Source of the DNA: GCA-1730015 sp964583825
GTDB lineage: Bacteria > Pseudomonadota > Gammaproteobacteria > Granulosicoccales > Granulosicoccaceae
Direction of reading: 5' to 3'
Length of the DNA: 64,000 nucleotides
Assembly (NCBI GenBank): GCA_964583825.1
Contig: CAZOXM010000014.1
Location: 1 to 64,000 of the forward strand
This document shows positions 1 to 8,260 of the stretch, one piece after another. The position numbers and the translations under genes are program-made. How positions within the stretch are numbered: position 1 is the first letter of the stretch; each line of letters begins with the position of its first letter. The notes beneath the pieces were generated by a model. The model had not been told where the DNA came from, did no database searches, and was given only the letters and a program-made list of their open reading frames with translations.

Positions 1-429
1 CACCGGCATCATGCGCACTGGCGTTTTGATTTCGACATCGACGGACCGGATCACGATCAGGTGTTTCGAAACGCGGGGTTCCTGCAAAGCAGCGAGTTTA
101 ATGATACGCGTGAGGCAACCGGCTTCTGGAGTGTTCAGGATGCGCTGACCGGCACCCGGGTAGAGATCATTCCCGGCGGCGATGATGGCTTCCCCGACGG
201 CTTCGCTCAGTGGGATGTGGCGGTGAGAAAGTACCGTGGCAGTGAATCCGACGTATGGCTATGGGGTTCGCGCGGTGAAATCGGCTCGCTTTTTCTCGAC
301 GATGAAAATATCGACCGGACGGACAGTGTGTTCTGGTACATCACCCACCTCGATCACATCGCGTTTGAGGGGGAATCTGTATGGCACTATTCAGGGCCGC
401 GTATTAAGGTGATTGTGGGCGACCAATAA
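1..429 (+). CDS. Copper amine oxidase-like protein, C-terminal part (5' end outside window)
   Basis: The frame is open from the first base and ends in TAA at 427-429, so only about the last 142 residues are present. It begins with a His-rich segment, HRHHAHWRFDFDIDG, which resembles the strand of copper amine oxidases carrying the His-x-His copper ligands (HQHIYNFRLDLDVDG in E. coli TynA). Near the end, DRTDSVFWYITHLDHIAFEGE followed by WHYSGP parallels the DNTDAVVW...WVH segment that carries the third copper His. These parallels are from memory of the family. The topaquinone-forming Tyr would lie upstream of the window, so activity cannot be judged. It may be a non-catalytic relative. It is followed 14 bp later by an iron oxygenase gene on the same strand. 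Confidence 0.6.
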   Translation, partial: HRHHAHWRFDFDIDGPDHDQVFRNAGFLQSSEFNDTREATGFWSVQDALTGTRVEIIPGGDDGFPDGFAQWDVAVRKYRGSESDVWLWGSRGEIGSLFLDDENIDRTDSVFWYITHLDHIAFEGESVWHYSGPRIKVIVGDQ

Positions 430-443
430 CAGTCAATACCACT

Positions 444-1235
444 ATGCAAACAACTGATCTGATTAGCCGCATTGTAAACCTGCCACGCTATCCACTGGAC
501 GCTGCCGCTTTCAGAAGTGAATGCAGACAGACACTCAACCAGTCTGGCACGCTGGTACTCGATGGCTTTTTACAACCCGACGCGATTGAATCGATTAGAC
601 AGGAAGGGCAAAGCTGTCAGCACCTCGCCTACTTCACTGACAACAAACACAACGTTTATCTGCAACCGACGGACGCAGCGTTGCCGGAGCGCCATGCGCG
701 CAACCGTCTGGTCGAGTCGAGCAAGGGCTGCATCACCACAGATCAGATACCGGCCGGCTCGCTCTTGCGAACCCTGTATGACAATGATGCCTTTCGTGCA
801 TTTCTTTGTGCAGTGCTGAGTGTTGACTCACTGCATGAATATGCCGATCCGTTGTCGTCGATTAATCTGCACTATGCATCGCATGGACAGGAACTGGGCT
901 GGCACTTTGATAACTCCTCTTTTGCGATCACACTGTTGATTCAGGCACCGACCGACGGCGGTGTATTCGAGTATGTGAAAGACCTCCGCAATGCCGATGC
1001 GGGTGACATGAATTTCGATGCCGTCACCCGCGTACTCGACGGTGAAACCACACCGCAGACACTGGCATTGGATGCGGGCTCGCTGGTGCTTTTTCGCGGT
1101 CGCAACTCGCTGCACCGGGTGACTCCGGTGGCCGGTGAACGCACGCGCATGCTGGTAGTGCTGGCATATAACACGCAGGCGGGGGTGGCGTTGTCGGAGT
1201 CTGCCCGAAAAACTTTTTACGGCAGACTCAACTGA
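444..1235 (+). CDS. Fe(II)/2-oxoglutarate-dependent oxygenase family protein
   Basis: This 263-residue protein has the iron-binding signature of double-stranded beta-helix oxygenases. His154-x-Asp156 lies in LGWHFDNSSF, the distal His224 in NSLHRVTPV, and Arg233 or Arg235 after it could bind the 2-oxoglutarate carboxylate. The segment DAGSLVLFRGRNSLHRVTPVAG is typical of the second half of the barrel. Such enzymes hydroxylate or otherwise oxidise small molecules using O2 and 2-oxoglutarate; the substrate cannot be told from sequence. ATG at 444 lies 14 bp after the preceding gene, so the two may be co-transcribed. No signal peptide is visible, so it is likely cytoplasmic. Family placement is fairly safe, specific function unknown. 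Confidence 0.8.
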   Translation: MQTTDLISRIVNLPRYPLDAAAFRSECRQTLNQSGTLVLDGFLQPDAIESIRQEGQSCQHLAYFTDNKHNVYLQPTDAALPERHARNRLVESSKGCITTDQIPAGSLLRTLYDNDAFRAFLCAVLSVDSLHEYADPLSSINLHYASHGQELGWHFDNSSFAITLLIQAPTDGGVFEYVKDLRNADAGDMNFDAVTRVLDGETTPQTLALDAGSLVLFRGRNSLHRVTPVAGERTRMLVVLAYNTQAGVALSESARKTFYGRLN

Positions 1236-1320
1236 ACAGGGTGTGTACCGCGGCAATGGCAATGCAGGCGGCCAGTACCTGCAGTCGTAACCAGTAACAG
1301 TATTTTTTAGATGCACTCAT
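1228..1320 (-). CDS. Possible 30-residue membrane peptide
   Basis: A very short frame reads ATG at 1320 to TGA at 1228. The product starts MSASKKYCYWLRL and continues with a hydrophobic stretch (QVLAACIAIAAVHTLFS), which fits a single membrane segment after a basic N-terminus. An AGGAA element lies about 9 bases before the ATG on the minus strand. Its last codons overlap the end of the oxygenase gene on the other strand. No family is recognised. The positive-inside layout and the ribosome site support it, but 30 codons can arise by chance. Confidence 0.3.
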   Translation of the reverse strand: MSASKKYCYWLRLQVLAACIAIAAVHTLFS

Positions 1321-1437
1321 GATTCGGATTCCTGTTGAAGGCATCCTGAATACTGACAGGCGAATCTAACCCGCCGGAGGCGTCAAACTGACTATTCGGC
1401 GCTGAATTATGACCAAAAATGGCAGCGCGGAGTGGAC

Positions 1438-1459
1438 CGGGGCAAGCGCTTCCGCCCCG
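1438..1459 (-). terminator. Weak hairpin downstream of asd
   Basis: CGGGGC (1438-1443) pairs with GCCCCG (1454-1459) around a loop that itself contains the palindrome AAGCGCTT. It starts 9 bp beyond the asd stop codon on the minus strand. There is no clear U tract, so an intrinsic terminator is only a possibility. Confidence 0.3.
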
Positions 1460-1467
1460 TCTGTGCG

Positions 1468-2484
1468 TTATTCTTCGATCAGCAGTTCCGCGATCTGAAT
1501 GGCGTTGAGTGCGGCACCTTTGCGAATCTGATCACCGGCAACAAACATTTCAAGGCCAAAGCCCGGTTTCTGACCCGCATCGCCGCGTATCCTGCCCACC
1601 AGCACATCATCCTGACCGGATGCCATCAACGGTTCGGGATGCTTGTTGGCAACGCGGTCATCGACCACTGACATGCCAGGTGATCCCGCCAGAATTTCAC
1701 GCGCCTGCGCTTCACTCAATGGTTTTTTCAGGGTGACGTTAATCGACTCGCAATGCGCTCTGAGTACCGGTACGCGAATGCAGGTGGCAGAAATGCGGAT
1801 GTCATCTTCGCCGAAGATTTTGTGGGTTTCCTTAATCATTTTGGTCTCTTCGGTGTTGTATCCGGTCTCGGGATCGATATCGGAATTGTGGCTGAAGAGA
1901 TTCCAGATGTACTGGCGTTCGAAGATGTCCTGTGTGATCGGGTCACCGCCGACCCAGTCGCGCGCCTGCTGTTCAAGTTCATCCATGGCCGCCTGCCCGG
2001 CACCGCTGGCCGCCTGATAGGTGGAAACGACGATACGTTCAACGCCTGCTTCCTGATGCAGCGCCCACACCGGCAGGTTCATAATAATGGTGGAACAATT
2101 GGGGTTGGCAATGATACCGCTCTGGCCGTTGATCGCCTGCGCGTTGACTTCCGGCACTATGAGCGGGGTGTCCGGATCCATGCGAAAGGCAGAAGAATTA
2201 TCGATCACAATGGCACCATGCGCTTTGGCGACCGGTGCAAATTCTTTACTGATGGAACCGCCTGCTGAAAACAGCGCGATGTCCACATCGCGAAAACTGT
2301 CGCCGGTGAGTTCTTCAATGGTGTACTGCTGACCGCAGTAGTCGATTTGTTTTCCGGCGGAACGCTTACTTGCCAGCAGTTTCAGTGAGGCATAAGGGAT
2401 TTGTCGCTGCTCGATCAGACGCAGGAATTCCTGACCGACGGCACCGGTGACACCGGCTATCGCGATTCTTGGTTTGCTAAACAT
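1468..2484 (-). CDS. asd: Aspartate-semialdehyde dehydrogenase
   Basis: The enzyme reduces L-aspartyl-4-phosphate to aspartate-4-semialdehyde with NADPH, the branch point to lysine/diaminopimelate, threonine and methionine. The 338-residue product has the N-terminal nucleotide-binding turn GVTGAVG (11-17), the catalytic Cys130 in NPNCSTI, and an active-site His near 244 in LRAHCESI. Length and sequence fit the shorter class of Asd (about 340 residues) rather than the 367-residue E. coli type. It lies alone on the minus strand. A CitE-like lyase gene lies 99 bp upstream in the same direction. It supplies the pathway that lysA and dapF, about 57 kb away, complete. Confidence 0.96.
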   Translation of the reverse strand: MFSKPRIAIAGVTGAVGQEFLRLIEQRQIPYASLKLLASKRSAGKQIDYCGQQYTIEELTGDSFRDVDIALFSAGGSISKEFAPVAKAHGAIVIDNSSAFRMDPDTPLIVPEVNAQAINGQSGIIANPNCSTIIMNLPVWALHQEAGVERIVVSTYQAASGAGQAAMDELEQQARDWVGGDPITQDIFERQYIWNLFSHNSDIDPETGYNTEETKMIKETHKIFGEDDIRISATCIRVPVLRAHCESINVTLKKPLSEAQAREILAGSPGMSVVDDRVANKHPEPLMASGQDDVLVGRIRGDAGQKPGFGLEMFVAGDQIRKGAALNAIQIAELLIEE

Positions 2485-2583
2485 GGGGCACAGTTAATTA
2501 TTAAGGTTAGGTGGTTAGTGTGGGGATATCGTGCAACTGCACAATATCGACAAAAGGCAGTGCCTTTGTGGGTGCCGGAACGC

Positions 2584-3447
2584 TCAGGTATCGTACTGCT
2601 GCAACAGTAACTCTGCCTGCGCCAGGTGCAACCTTTCAACCATTTTACCATTAATACTGATCACACCGGCAGCGGCATTTTCCTCGCGCTGAAAGGCGCT
2701 GACAATGGCTCTGGCTTCGGCAAGCTCCGCTTCACCCGGTCGCAGCACCCGGTTGGTGATCTCAACCTGGGCCGGATGGATCAGCGATTTGCCGTCAAAA
2801 CCCATCGCTTTTGTTTGCGACACTTCCGCCTCGAAGCCCTCAAGATCCCGATGATCGTTGTACACACTGTCGAGAATCGACAGGTCAAAGTGGCGCGCGC
2901 AAAGCACCGCCTGCATCAGCCAGGGAATGAGGTACTGACGCTGATTGCCCAGCGACACACCGGTTTCAACGGCCAGATCGTTATGCCCCAGGACCAGGCA
3001 CCGCAGCGGACAGCGGGTGTTGATACCGCGCTGCACGATTTCTTTGAGATTCATCAGTCCGGCGACCGTTTCAATCATGTACCAGGTAGCGAACTTGCCA
3101 GCCACGCCGCGATTGATCGCATCGGACTCAAAGGTCTCTACCGCGCCGACGTCTGACACCTTGGGTATCAGCACCGCATCGGGCAGGCACTCACTGATCG
3201 TATCCAGATCACGCAGGTAATCAGGAGATTCAACGGCGTTGCAGCGGATAACAGTGGTCTTGTCGAAGCCGCCCTGTTTGAATGCTTCTGCCAACTGCGC
3301 TCTGGCGGTCGCTTTGGCTGAAGGCGCGACGGAATCTTCAAGATCGAATATCACCGCATCGGCAGCGATGGTGCGGGACTTTTCAATTGCCCGCGCATTG
3401 CTGGCAGGCAGGTAGAGCGCGGAGCGCAGTCGAAGTTTTGGTGTCAT
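2584..3447 (-). CDS. CitE-like HpcH/HpaI aldolase-family acyl-CoA lyase
   Basis: This 287-residue protein belongs to the citrate-lyase beta subunit/malyl-CoA lyase family of (beta/alpha)8 enzymes. Visible family elements are RSALYLPASN (8-17), FDLEDSVAP (34-42, metal-site acid), Arg68 in IRCNAVESP, IPK (94-96), the metal-binding Glu126 in MIETVAG, LGHNDLA (153-159) and GKSLIHPAQ near the C-terminus. Members cleave or hydrolyse malyl-CoA, citramalyl-CoA or related 3-hydroxyacyl-CoA thioesters. There are no alpha or gamma citrate lyase subunits next to it, so a stand-alone CoA thioester lyase or thioesterase is more likely than fermentative citrate lyase. Exact substrate is not determinable here. 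Confidence 0.85.
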   Translation of the reverse strand: MTPKLRLRSALYLPASNARAIEKSRTIAADAVIFDLEDSVAPSAKATARAQLAEAFKQGGFDKTTVIRCNAVESPDYLRDLDTISECLPDAVLIPKVSDVGAVETFESDAINRGVAGKFATWYMIETVAGLMNLKEIVQRGINTRCPLRCLVLGHNDLAVETGVSLGNQRQYLIPWLMQAVLCARHFDLSILDSVYNDHRDLEGFEAEVSQTKAMGFDGKSLIHPAQVEITNRVLRPGEAELAEARAIVSAFQREENAAAGVISINGKMVERLHLAQAELLLQQYDT

Positions 3448-3545
3448 GGAGCAGCAGGTGCAAAAAAACTCACCATACCACTACCGGTGGCCCGACTGCA
3501 TCAGTCACTCAGCCAAAGACCACTTCCGGGCTGACCAGCAGGAGG

Positions 3546-3571
3546 TACGCGAGCGCACACACGCTCGCGTA
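3546..3571 (-). terminator. Perfect 10-bp hairpin after glmS
   Basis: TACGCGAGCG (3546-3555) and CGCTCGCGTA (3562-3571) form a perfect 10-bp stem with a six-base loop, 7 bp beyond the glmS stop codon. No U-rich tract follows on the minus strand, so it may act as a weak terminator or a 3'-end stabiliser of the glmUS mRNA. Confidence 0.5.
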
Positions 3572-3578
3572 TCGGTGA

Positions 3579-5417
3579 TTACTCGACCGTGACACTCTTG
3601 GCGAGATTGCGCGGCTGATCGACATCTGTGCCGCGCATCACGGCAACATGATATGACAGTAGCTGCAGCGGTACGGTCAGCAGCAGCGGCGCGACGGCTT
3701 CCGGGCAACCCGGAATCTTCACCAGTTTCAGCCCGTCGATAGAATCAATGTCGGTGTCTTCTTCGGTCATCACATAGAGCTCGCCACCGCGCGTGCGCAC
3801 CTCTTCGAGATTGGACTTGAGCTTCTCGAGCAGGTTGTCATTCGGGGCAATAGCAATCACCGGCACTTCGCTGTCGACCAGCGCCAGCGGCCCGTGCTTT
3901 AACTCACCGGCTGGATAGCCTTCGGCGTGAATGTAGGAAATTTCCTTGAGTTTGAGAGCGCCTTCCAGCGCAATCGGAAACATCGCACCGCGACCAAGAA
4001 AGATTGCATGGTCTTTTTCAACGAACTGCTCTGCGAGGTGCTCGATCGTGCGATCCAGGCCGAGCAGGCGCTCCATGGTAATCGGGCTTTCATACAGTGC
4101 CTTGATGATTTCACTGCACTGCGCTTCGGTTTGCGTTTCCTTGGCTTTTGCCATGGTCAGTGCCACCAGTTGCAAAGCAACCAGCTGCGTCGTGAATGCC
4201 TTGGTTGAGGCGACGCCGATTTCAGGGCCGGCTTTGGTGAGCAGGGTAGCATCGGCTTCACGCGTCAGCGTGCTTTCGGGTACGTTACAAATCGCCAGCG
4301 TGGCGAGGTATTTGCCCGAATTTTTTACCTCTTCCAGGGCGGCCAGCGAGTCGGCCGTTTCACCGGACTGCGACAGGGTGATATACAGTGTGTTGTTCGG
4401 CACCGCGACAGTTCGATAGCGATATTCACTGGCAATTTCTACCGAACAGGGTGTCTGCGTATATTCTTCAAACCAGTACTTGGAAGTCAGGCCGGCGTGA
4501 TAACTGGTACCACAGGCAACAATGTGAATCGCTTCGACCCGTCTTAACATGGCCGGGGTAATGTCGCCAAATCCGTTGAGCAACAGACTGTTGTCGGTGA
4601 TGCGATCCTGCAGTGTCGCCCGCACCGCGTTGGGTTGCTCGTAGATCTCTTTGAGCATGAAGTGTTTGTAGGGGCCCTTGTCGACCGAGCCGAGCGACAG
4701 CGTTGAAGTCTTGACCGGTCGCTTCACCTCAGCCCCGGCCTCGTCGAGAATCGTGAGCTTACCTTCGCAGATGTCGACCAGGTCGCCGTCTTCGAGGTAA
4801 ATAAATTCCTGTGTCACCGGAATAAGTGCCGCGGTATCGGAGGCGAGAAAAAACTCACCCACTCCAAGACCGACCAGCAGCGGACTGCCCTTTCTAACAG
4901 CAATCATACGATCAGGCATTGCGGTGTTGAGAATCGCAATGGCATAAGCGCCTTCGAGCAGCGCCACGGTGTTTTGCACACCTTTCAGATAGTCACCGGC
5001 TTTGGCCACCTCGCGGTGCACCAGGTGTACGATCACTTCGGTATCGGTCTGCGAGCCGAACTCGTAGCCTTCGTTTTTAAGTGCGGTGCGCAGCTGTTCG
5101 TGATTCTCGATAATGCCGTTGTGCACCACAGAAAACTGCTCGCTCGAATTGTGCGGATGCGCATTCGCTTCAGACGGCGCTCCGTGGGTGGCCCAGCGCG
5201 TGTGGGCGATGCCGATACCGCTGTCCATCGGTGACTTTTCGAGCTTTTCGCCAAGCACCGCCACTTTGCCCAGCGCACGGGTGCGTTGAATGTTGTAGTC
5301 CTTGTCGAGCACGGCCATGCCAGCGGAGTCGTAACCGCGGTACTCCATCCGGTGCAGTCCCTCCAGCAGGATCGGAGTGACATTTCGTTGCGCGTATGCG
5401 GCAATAATTCCACACAT
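3579..5417 (-). CDS. glmS: Glutamine--fructose-6-phosphate aminotransferase (isomerizing)
   Basis: GlmS makes glucosamine-6-phosphate from fructose-6-phosphate and glutamine, the first step to UDP-GlcNAc for peptidoglycan and LPS. The 612-residue protein starts MCGIIAAYA, so Cys2 becomes the N-terminal nucleophile of the glutaminase domain after Met removal. Two sugar isomerase (SIS) domains follow, the first with CGTSYHAGLTSKYWFE and the second beginning near the LGRGAMFPIALEGALKLKE segment. The C-terminus DQPRNLAKSVTVE carries the conserved Lys of the isomerase site. Length matches the family (about 609). It lies 18 bp downstream of glmU in an apparent glmUS operon. No glmS ribozyme would be expected in this group and none was seen. 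Confidence 0.98.
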   Translation of the reverse strand: MCGIIAAYAQRNVTPILLEGLHRMEYRGYDSAGMAVLDKDYNIQRTRALGKVAVLGEKLEKSPMDSGIGIAHTRWATHGAPSEANAHPHNSSEQFSVVHNGIIENHEQLRTALKNEGYEFGSQTDTEVIVHLVHREVAKAGDYLKGVQNTVALLEGAYAIAILNTAMPDRMIAVRKGSPLLVGLGVGEFFLASDTAALIPVTQEFIYLEDGDLVDICEGKLTILDEAGAEVKRPVKTSTLSLGSVDKGPYKHFMLKEIYEQPNAVRATLQDRITDNSLLLNGFGDITPAMLRRVEAIHIVACGTSYHAGLTSKYWFEEYTQTPCSVEIASEYRYRTVAVPNNTLYITLSQSGETADSLAALEEVKNSGKYLATLAICNVPESTLTREADATLLTKAGPEIGVASTKAFTTQLVALQLVALTMAKAKETQTEAQCSEIIKALYESPITMERLLGLDRTIEHLAEQFVEKDHAIFLGRGAMFPIALEGALKLKEISYIHAEGYPAGELKHGPLALVDSEVPVIAIAPNDNLLEKLKSNLEEVRTRGGELYVMTEEDTDIDSIDGLKLVKIPGCPEAVAPLLLTVPLQLLSYHVAVMRGTDVDQPRNLAKSVTVE

Positions 5418-5435
5418 AGTTTTTAGTTCCGGGGG

Positions 5436-6794
5436 TTATTTCTTTACAGGTCGCTGCCAGTTATCAATGGTCTTAACCGGTGCACGGGTAAAGGCCAGCT
5501 GACTCGCTGCGACCTCTTTGGTAATTGTCGAGCCGGCACCGATCGTTGCGTTCTCTTTGACGGTAACGGGTGCAACCAACTGGGTACAGGAACCAATAAA
5601 CACACCGTCTTCAATGACGGTTTGGTGTTTGTTGGCACCATCATAGTTACAGGTAATCGTACCGGCACCAATATTCACTTTTTCGCCAACGATACTGTCG
5701 CCGACGTACGAAAGGTGGTTGACCTTGCTGCCCTTGTTGATCACCGATTTCTTGATTTCCACGAAGTTGCCGATGTGCGCGTCTTCTTTGAGTTCAGCAC
5801 CCGGTCGCAGACGGGCGAAGGGACCAATGGTGCAGCCGGCACCCACCACCGAATCCTCGATAACGGTGTTGGCGCGGATGACCGTACCATCGGCGATGGT
5901 GGCATTGCTGATCACACAGTTGGGACCAATGCTGACATTTTCACCGAGGCTGACTTCACCCTCAAACACACAATTGATGTCGATCAGTGAATCCTGCCCT
6001 GCCACCAGTGTGCCGCGAATATCGATGCGACCGGGGTCGCGCAGCGTCACGCCGTCTGCCATCAGGGCATCAGCCTGGTTGCGCTGGTAGATTCGTTCAA
6101 GCTCGGCCAGTTGCAGACGACTGTTCACACCCGAGGTTTCCCAGATGTGTTGCGGGTGATGCGTGGACACCGTCATACCCTGCTCGACAGCCAGACTGAA
6201 CACATCAGTCAGGTAGTATTCGTTCTGAGCATTGTTGTTGTCGATTTTATCGAGCAACTCACCCAGCAACGACGCGCGGGCGGCGAAGATGCCCGTATTC
6301 ACTTCGGTTATTTTCAGTTGTTCGCCGGTCGCATCTTTCTGTTCAACAATGCCAAGCAGATTGCCGAACGTGTCGCGCACAATGCGCCCGTAGCCTTGCG
6401 GGTCATCCATGTGTACGGTCAACAGCGCCATGTTGCTGTCGGTCACTTCGGTGATCAGTTGTTGCAACGTTTCTGTTTTGGTCAGTGGTACGTCGCCGTA
6501 GGCAATTAATACCGTGTCATCGGCGTCGAGTAACGGTACCGCCTGTTGCACTGCGTGCCCGGTGCCGAGCTGTTCTTTCTGCTCCACATACTGCACCTCC
6601 CGGGTCACGGTTTCACGCACCTGATCAGCACCGTGTCCGATCACCAGAATGGTCGAATCAGCACCCAGATCGGCCGCCGCATCAATGACGTGCTCGACCA
6701 TCGGTTTGTGCGCAACGCGGTGCAACACCTTGGGCATTGCCGATTTCATCCTAGTGCCCTTGCCGGCCGCAAGAATTACCACCTTAAGAGACAT
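5436..6794 (-). CDS. glmU: Bifunctional glucosamine-1-phosphate acetyltransferase / N-acetylglucosamine-1-phosphate uridylyltransferase
   Basis: GlmU acetylates glucosamine-1-phosphate and then couples it to UTP, giving UDP-GlcNAc. The start chosen is the ATG at 6794 (MSLKVVILAAGKGTRM), preceded by GAAAGG about 9 bases upstream; the frame extends further upstream but that part is unlike the family. The 452 residues match the usual 450-460. The N-terminal nucleotidyltransferase domain has LAAGKGTRMKSAMPKVLH near residues 8-25. The C-terminal half is a left-handed beta helix of hexapeptide repeats with the acetyltransferase residues in the NFVEIKKS...NHLSYVGD region. It is the first gene of the glmUS operon. 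Confidence 0.97.
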   Translation of the reverse strand: MSLKVVILAAGKGTRMKSAMPKVLHRVAHKPMVEHVIDAAADLGADSTILVIGHGADQVRETVTREVQYVEQKEQLGTGHAVQQAVPLLDADDTVLIAYGDVPLTKTETLQQLITEVTDSNMALLTVHMDDPQGYGRIVRDTFGNLLGIVEQKDATGEQLKITEVNTGIFAARASLLGELLDKIDNNNAQNEYYLTDVFSLAVEQGMTVSTHHPQHIWETSGVNSRLQLAELERIYQRNQADALMADGVTLRDPGRIDIRGTLVAGQDSLIDINCVFEGEVSLGENVSIGPNCVISNATIADGTVIRANTVIEDSVVGAGCTIGPFARLRPGAELKEDAHIGNFVEIKKSVINKGSKVNHLSYVGDSIVGEKVNIGAGTITCNYDGANKHQTVIEDGVFIGSCTQLVAPVTVKENATIGAGSTITKEVAASQLAFTRAPVKTIDNWQRPVKK

Positions 6795-7194
6795 GAGTTC
6801 TGCCTTTCTCCAGCTATTCCATCGATAACGGCACCACTGCAAGGCTCTGTAGTCGCGCCCCCGCGCAGGCCACAGGGGACGCTGCCAACCCTCACCAATA
6901 TGGCAGTCGATTGTGCAGCAGCGCAACTTTTGTCACTGTTTTTCACTATGCGGCGGGTGTATCCGTGCGCAATCGGGGTTCGATCAGCCGTGCAAATGTC
7001 GCAACCAGCCCGCACATCACCTGACTGCTTGATGTTACCCTTCGGTGGGTCAGGCGTGCGCTGGTCAATTTTACACCTGAATGTGTCGTCTGACAGCCGA
7101 GCAAACAGCACACCCTGAATATCTGGTCGTTCAGCAACCGCTGCATCGGTGCTGCATCAGTCGACACACCGTCATCTCAAATCGGAGGAATTCA
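6795..7194. promoter_or_regulatory. 400-bp divergent intergenic region between glmU and the betaine-type importer
   Basis: No convincing gene is visible on either strand; open frames here look random and have no ribosome site. Promoters for glmU (leftward) and the importer (rightward) must lie here. A candidate for glmU on the minus strand is TTGCGC, 18 bases, CATATT, around 6890-6930, which is weak. A strong ribosome site, ATCGGAGGAATTCA, sits just before 7195. No riboswitch or operator was recognised. Confidence 0.5.
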
Positions 7195-8142
7195 ATGAAA
7201 AAAACTGTAATAGGCCTCGCCCTGGCGCTCTCAAGCACCACTGCCATGGCTGAATCTGTCAACATCGGCGCCCCGTCCTGGACCGGGGCACAGGCAATTG
7301 CACACCTGATACAGGAAATTGTCGTCTCGAGAATCGGTGGTGAAGCAACGCTGGTCCCCGGTAACAATGCCGCGATCTTCCAGGCGATGGACGCCGGCAA
7401 AGGGGATATCGATATTCATCCGGATGTCTGGTTGCCGAACCAGAAGAGCTTCACTGATAAATACGTTGACGGTACCGGCAATGTCGCACTGTCTGAAAAC
7501 GCCTATGAGGGGAAGCAGAGTTTTTGTGTTACCCGACAGTTCAGTGAGGAAAACAACGTCACGTCGATTTTTGATCTGGCGCGTCCGGAAATCGCCGCAA
7601 AGATGGACAGCGACAACAACGGAAAAGGTGAAATCTGGATCGGTGCACCGGGTTGGGCTTCGGCTAACGTCAATCAGGTGAAGGTGCGGGACTACGGACT
7701 GATGCCATTCATGGAGCCAGTCCGCGCTGACCAGGCCGTGATGACAGCCACCGTCGGTGACTCTGTGAAAAAAGGTATCGGTTACGCCTTCTACTGCTAC
7801 TCGCCGCACGCCATCTGGTTCCAGCACGATATCGTGCGTTTGTCAGAGCCGGCATTTGATCCGGAAAAGTACGTCGCACTGCAACCCGACCAGGATCCAA
7901 ACTGGTTTGAGAATTCAAAAGTGATGACTGAAGATGCACTGAAGCAGGTACAAATAGCCTATTCAAAGTCACTGGAAGAGCGGTCGCCGGCGATTGCTGA
8001 TCTGGTAAAGAATATCTCGCTCAACGGTGAAGATGTTTCTTCATTTGCATTTGAAATCGAAGGCGGTAAAGACGCAGCGGATGTGGCCAGGTCCTGGGTA
8101 GAGGCAAACTCTGACCGGGTCGACGGCTGGCTCGGTCTGTAA
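7195..8142 (+). CDS. Periplasmic substrate-binding protein of glycine betaine/proline-type ABC importer (ProX/OpuAC family)
   Basis: The 315-residue product starts MKKTVIGLALALSSTTAMA and has a classical signal peptide with likely cleavage after AMA. The start is fixed by GGAGGAATTCA just upstream. The mature part resembles OpuAC-type binding proteins: Trp residues that could cage a quaternary ammonium group occur in GAPSWTGAQ and HPDVWLPNQ, with another aromatic cluster in YAFYCYSPHAIWFQHD. It would capture a substrate such as glycine betaine, choline or a related betaine in the periplasm and deliver it to the ATPase and permease encoded next. Ligand identity is inferred from family only. 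It is the first gene of a three-gene operon. Confidence 0.88.
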   Translation: MKKTVIGLALALSSTTAMAESVNIGAPSWTGAQAIAHLIQEIVVSRIGGEATLVPGNNAAIFQAMDAGKGDIDIHPDVWLPNQKSFTDKYVDGTGNVALSENAYEGKQSFCVTRQFSEENNVTSIFDLARPEIAAKMDSDNNGKGEIWIGAPGWASANVNQVKVRDYGLMPFMEPVRADQAVMTATVGDSVKKGIGYAFYCYSPHAIWFQHDIVRLSEPAFDPEKYVALQPDQDPNWFENSKVMTEDALKQVQIAYSKSLEERSPAIADLVKNISLNGEDVSSFAFEIEGGKDAADVARSWVEANSDRVDGWLGL

Positions 8143-8260
8143 CGCTGGTCCTGTCGCGGCGGGGGTGAGGCTGGTCGCCCCCGCTGCGCAAGCCGTGGCA
8201 CGCTGCATACGGCACTCATTCGGATTCGGTCATTCTTCAAACCAGTCTTCAGGATTACTT

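Noticed and set aside
3448..3578. glmS-linked ribozyme or riboswitch
   Set aside because: The region is downstream, not upstream, of glmS, and shows only a simple hairpin.
6546..7118. Open frames on both strands in the glmU upstream region
   Set aside because: The sequences look random, have no ribosome sites and partly run antisense to glmU.
7231..7827. 198-codon minus-strand frame opposite the binding-protein gene
   Set aside because: Antisense shadow; no ribosome site or family.
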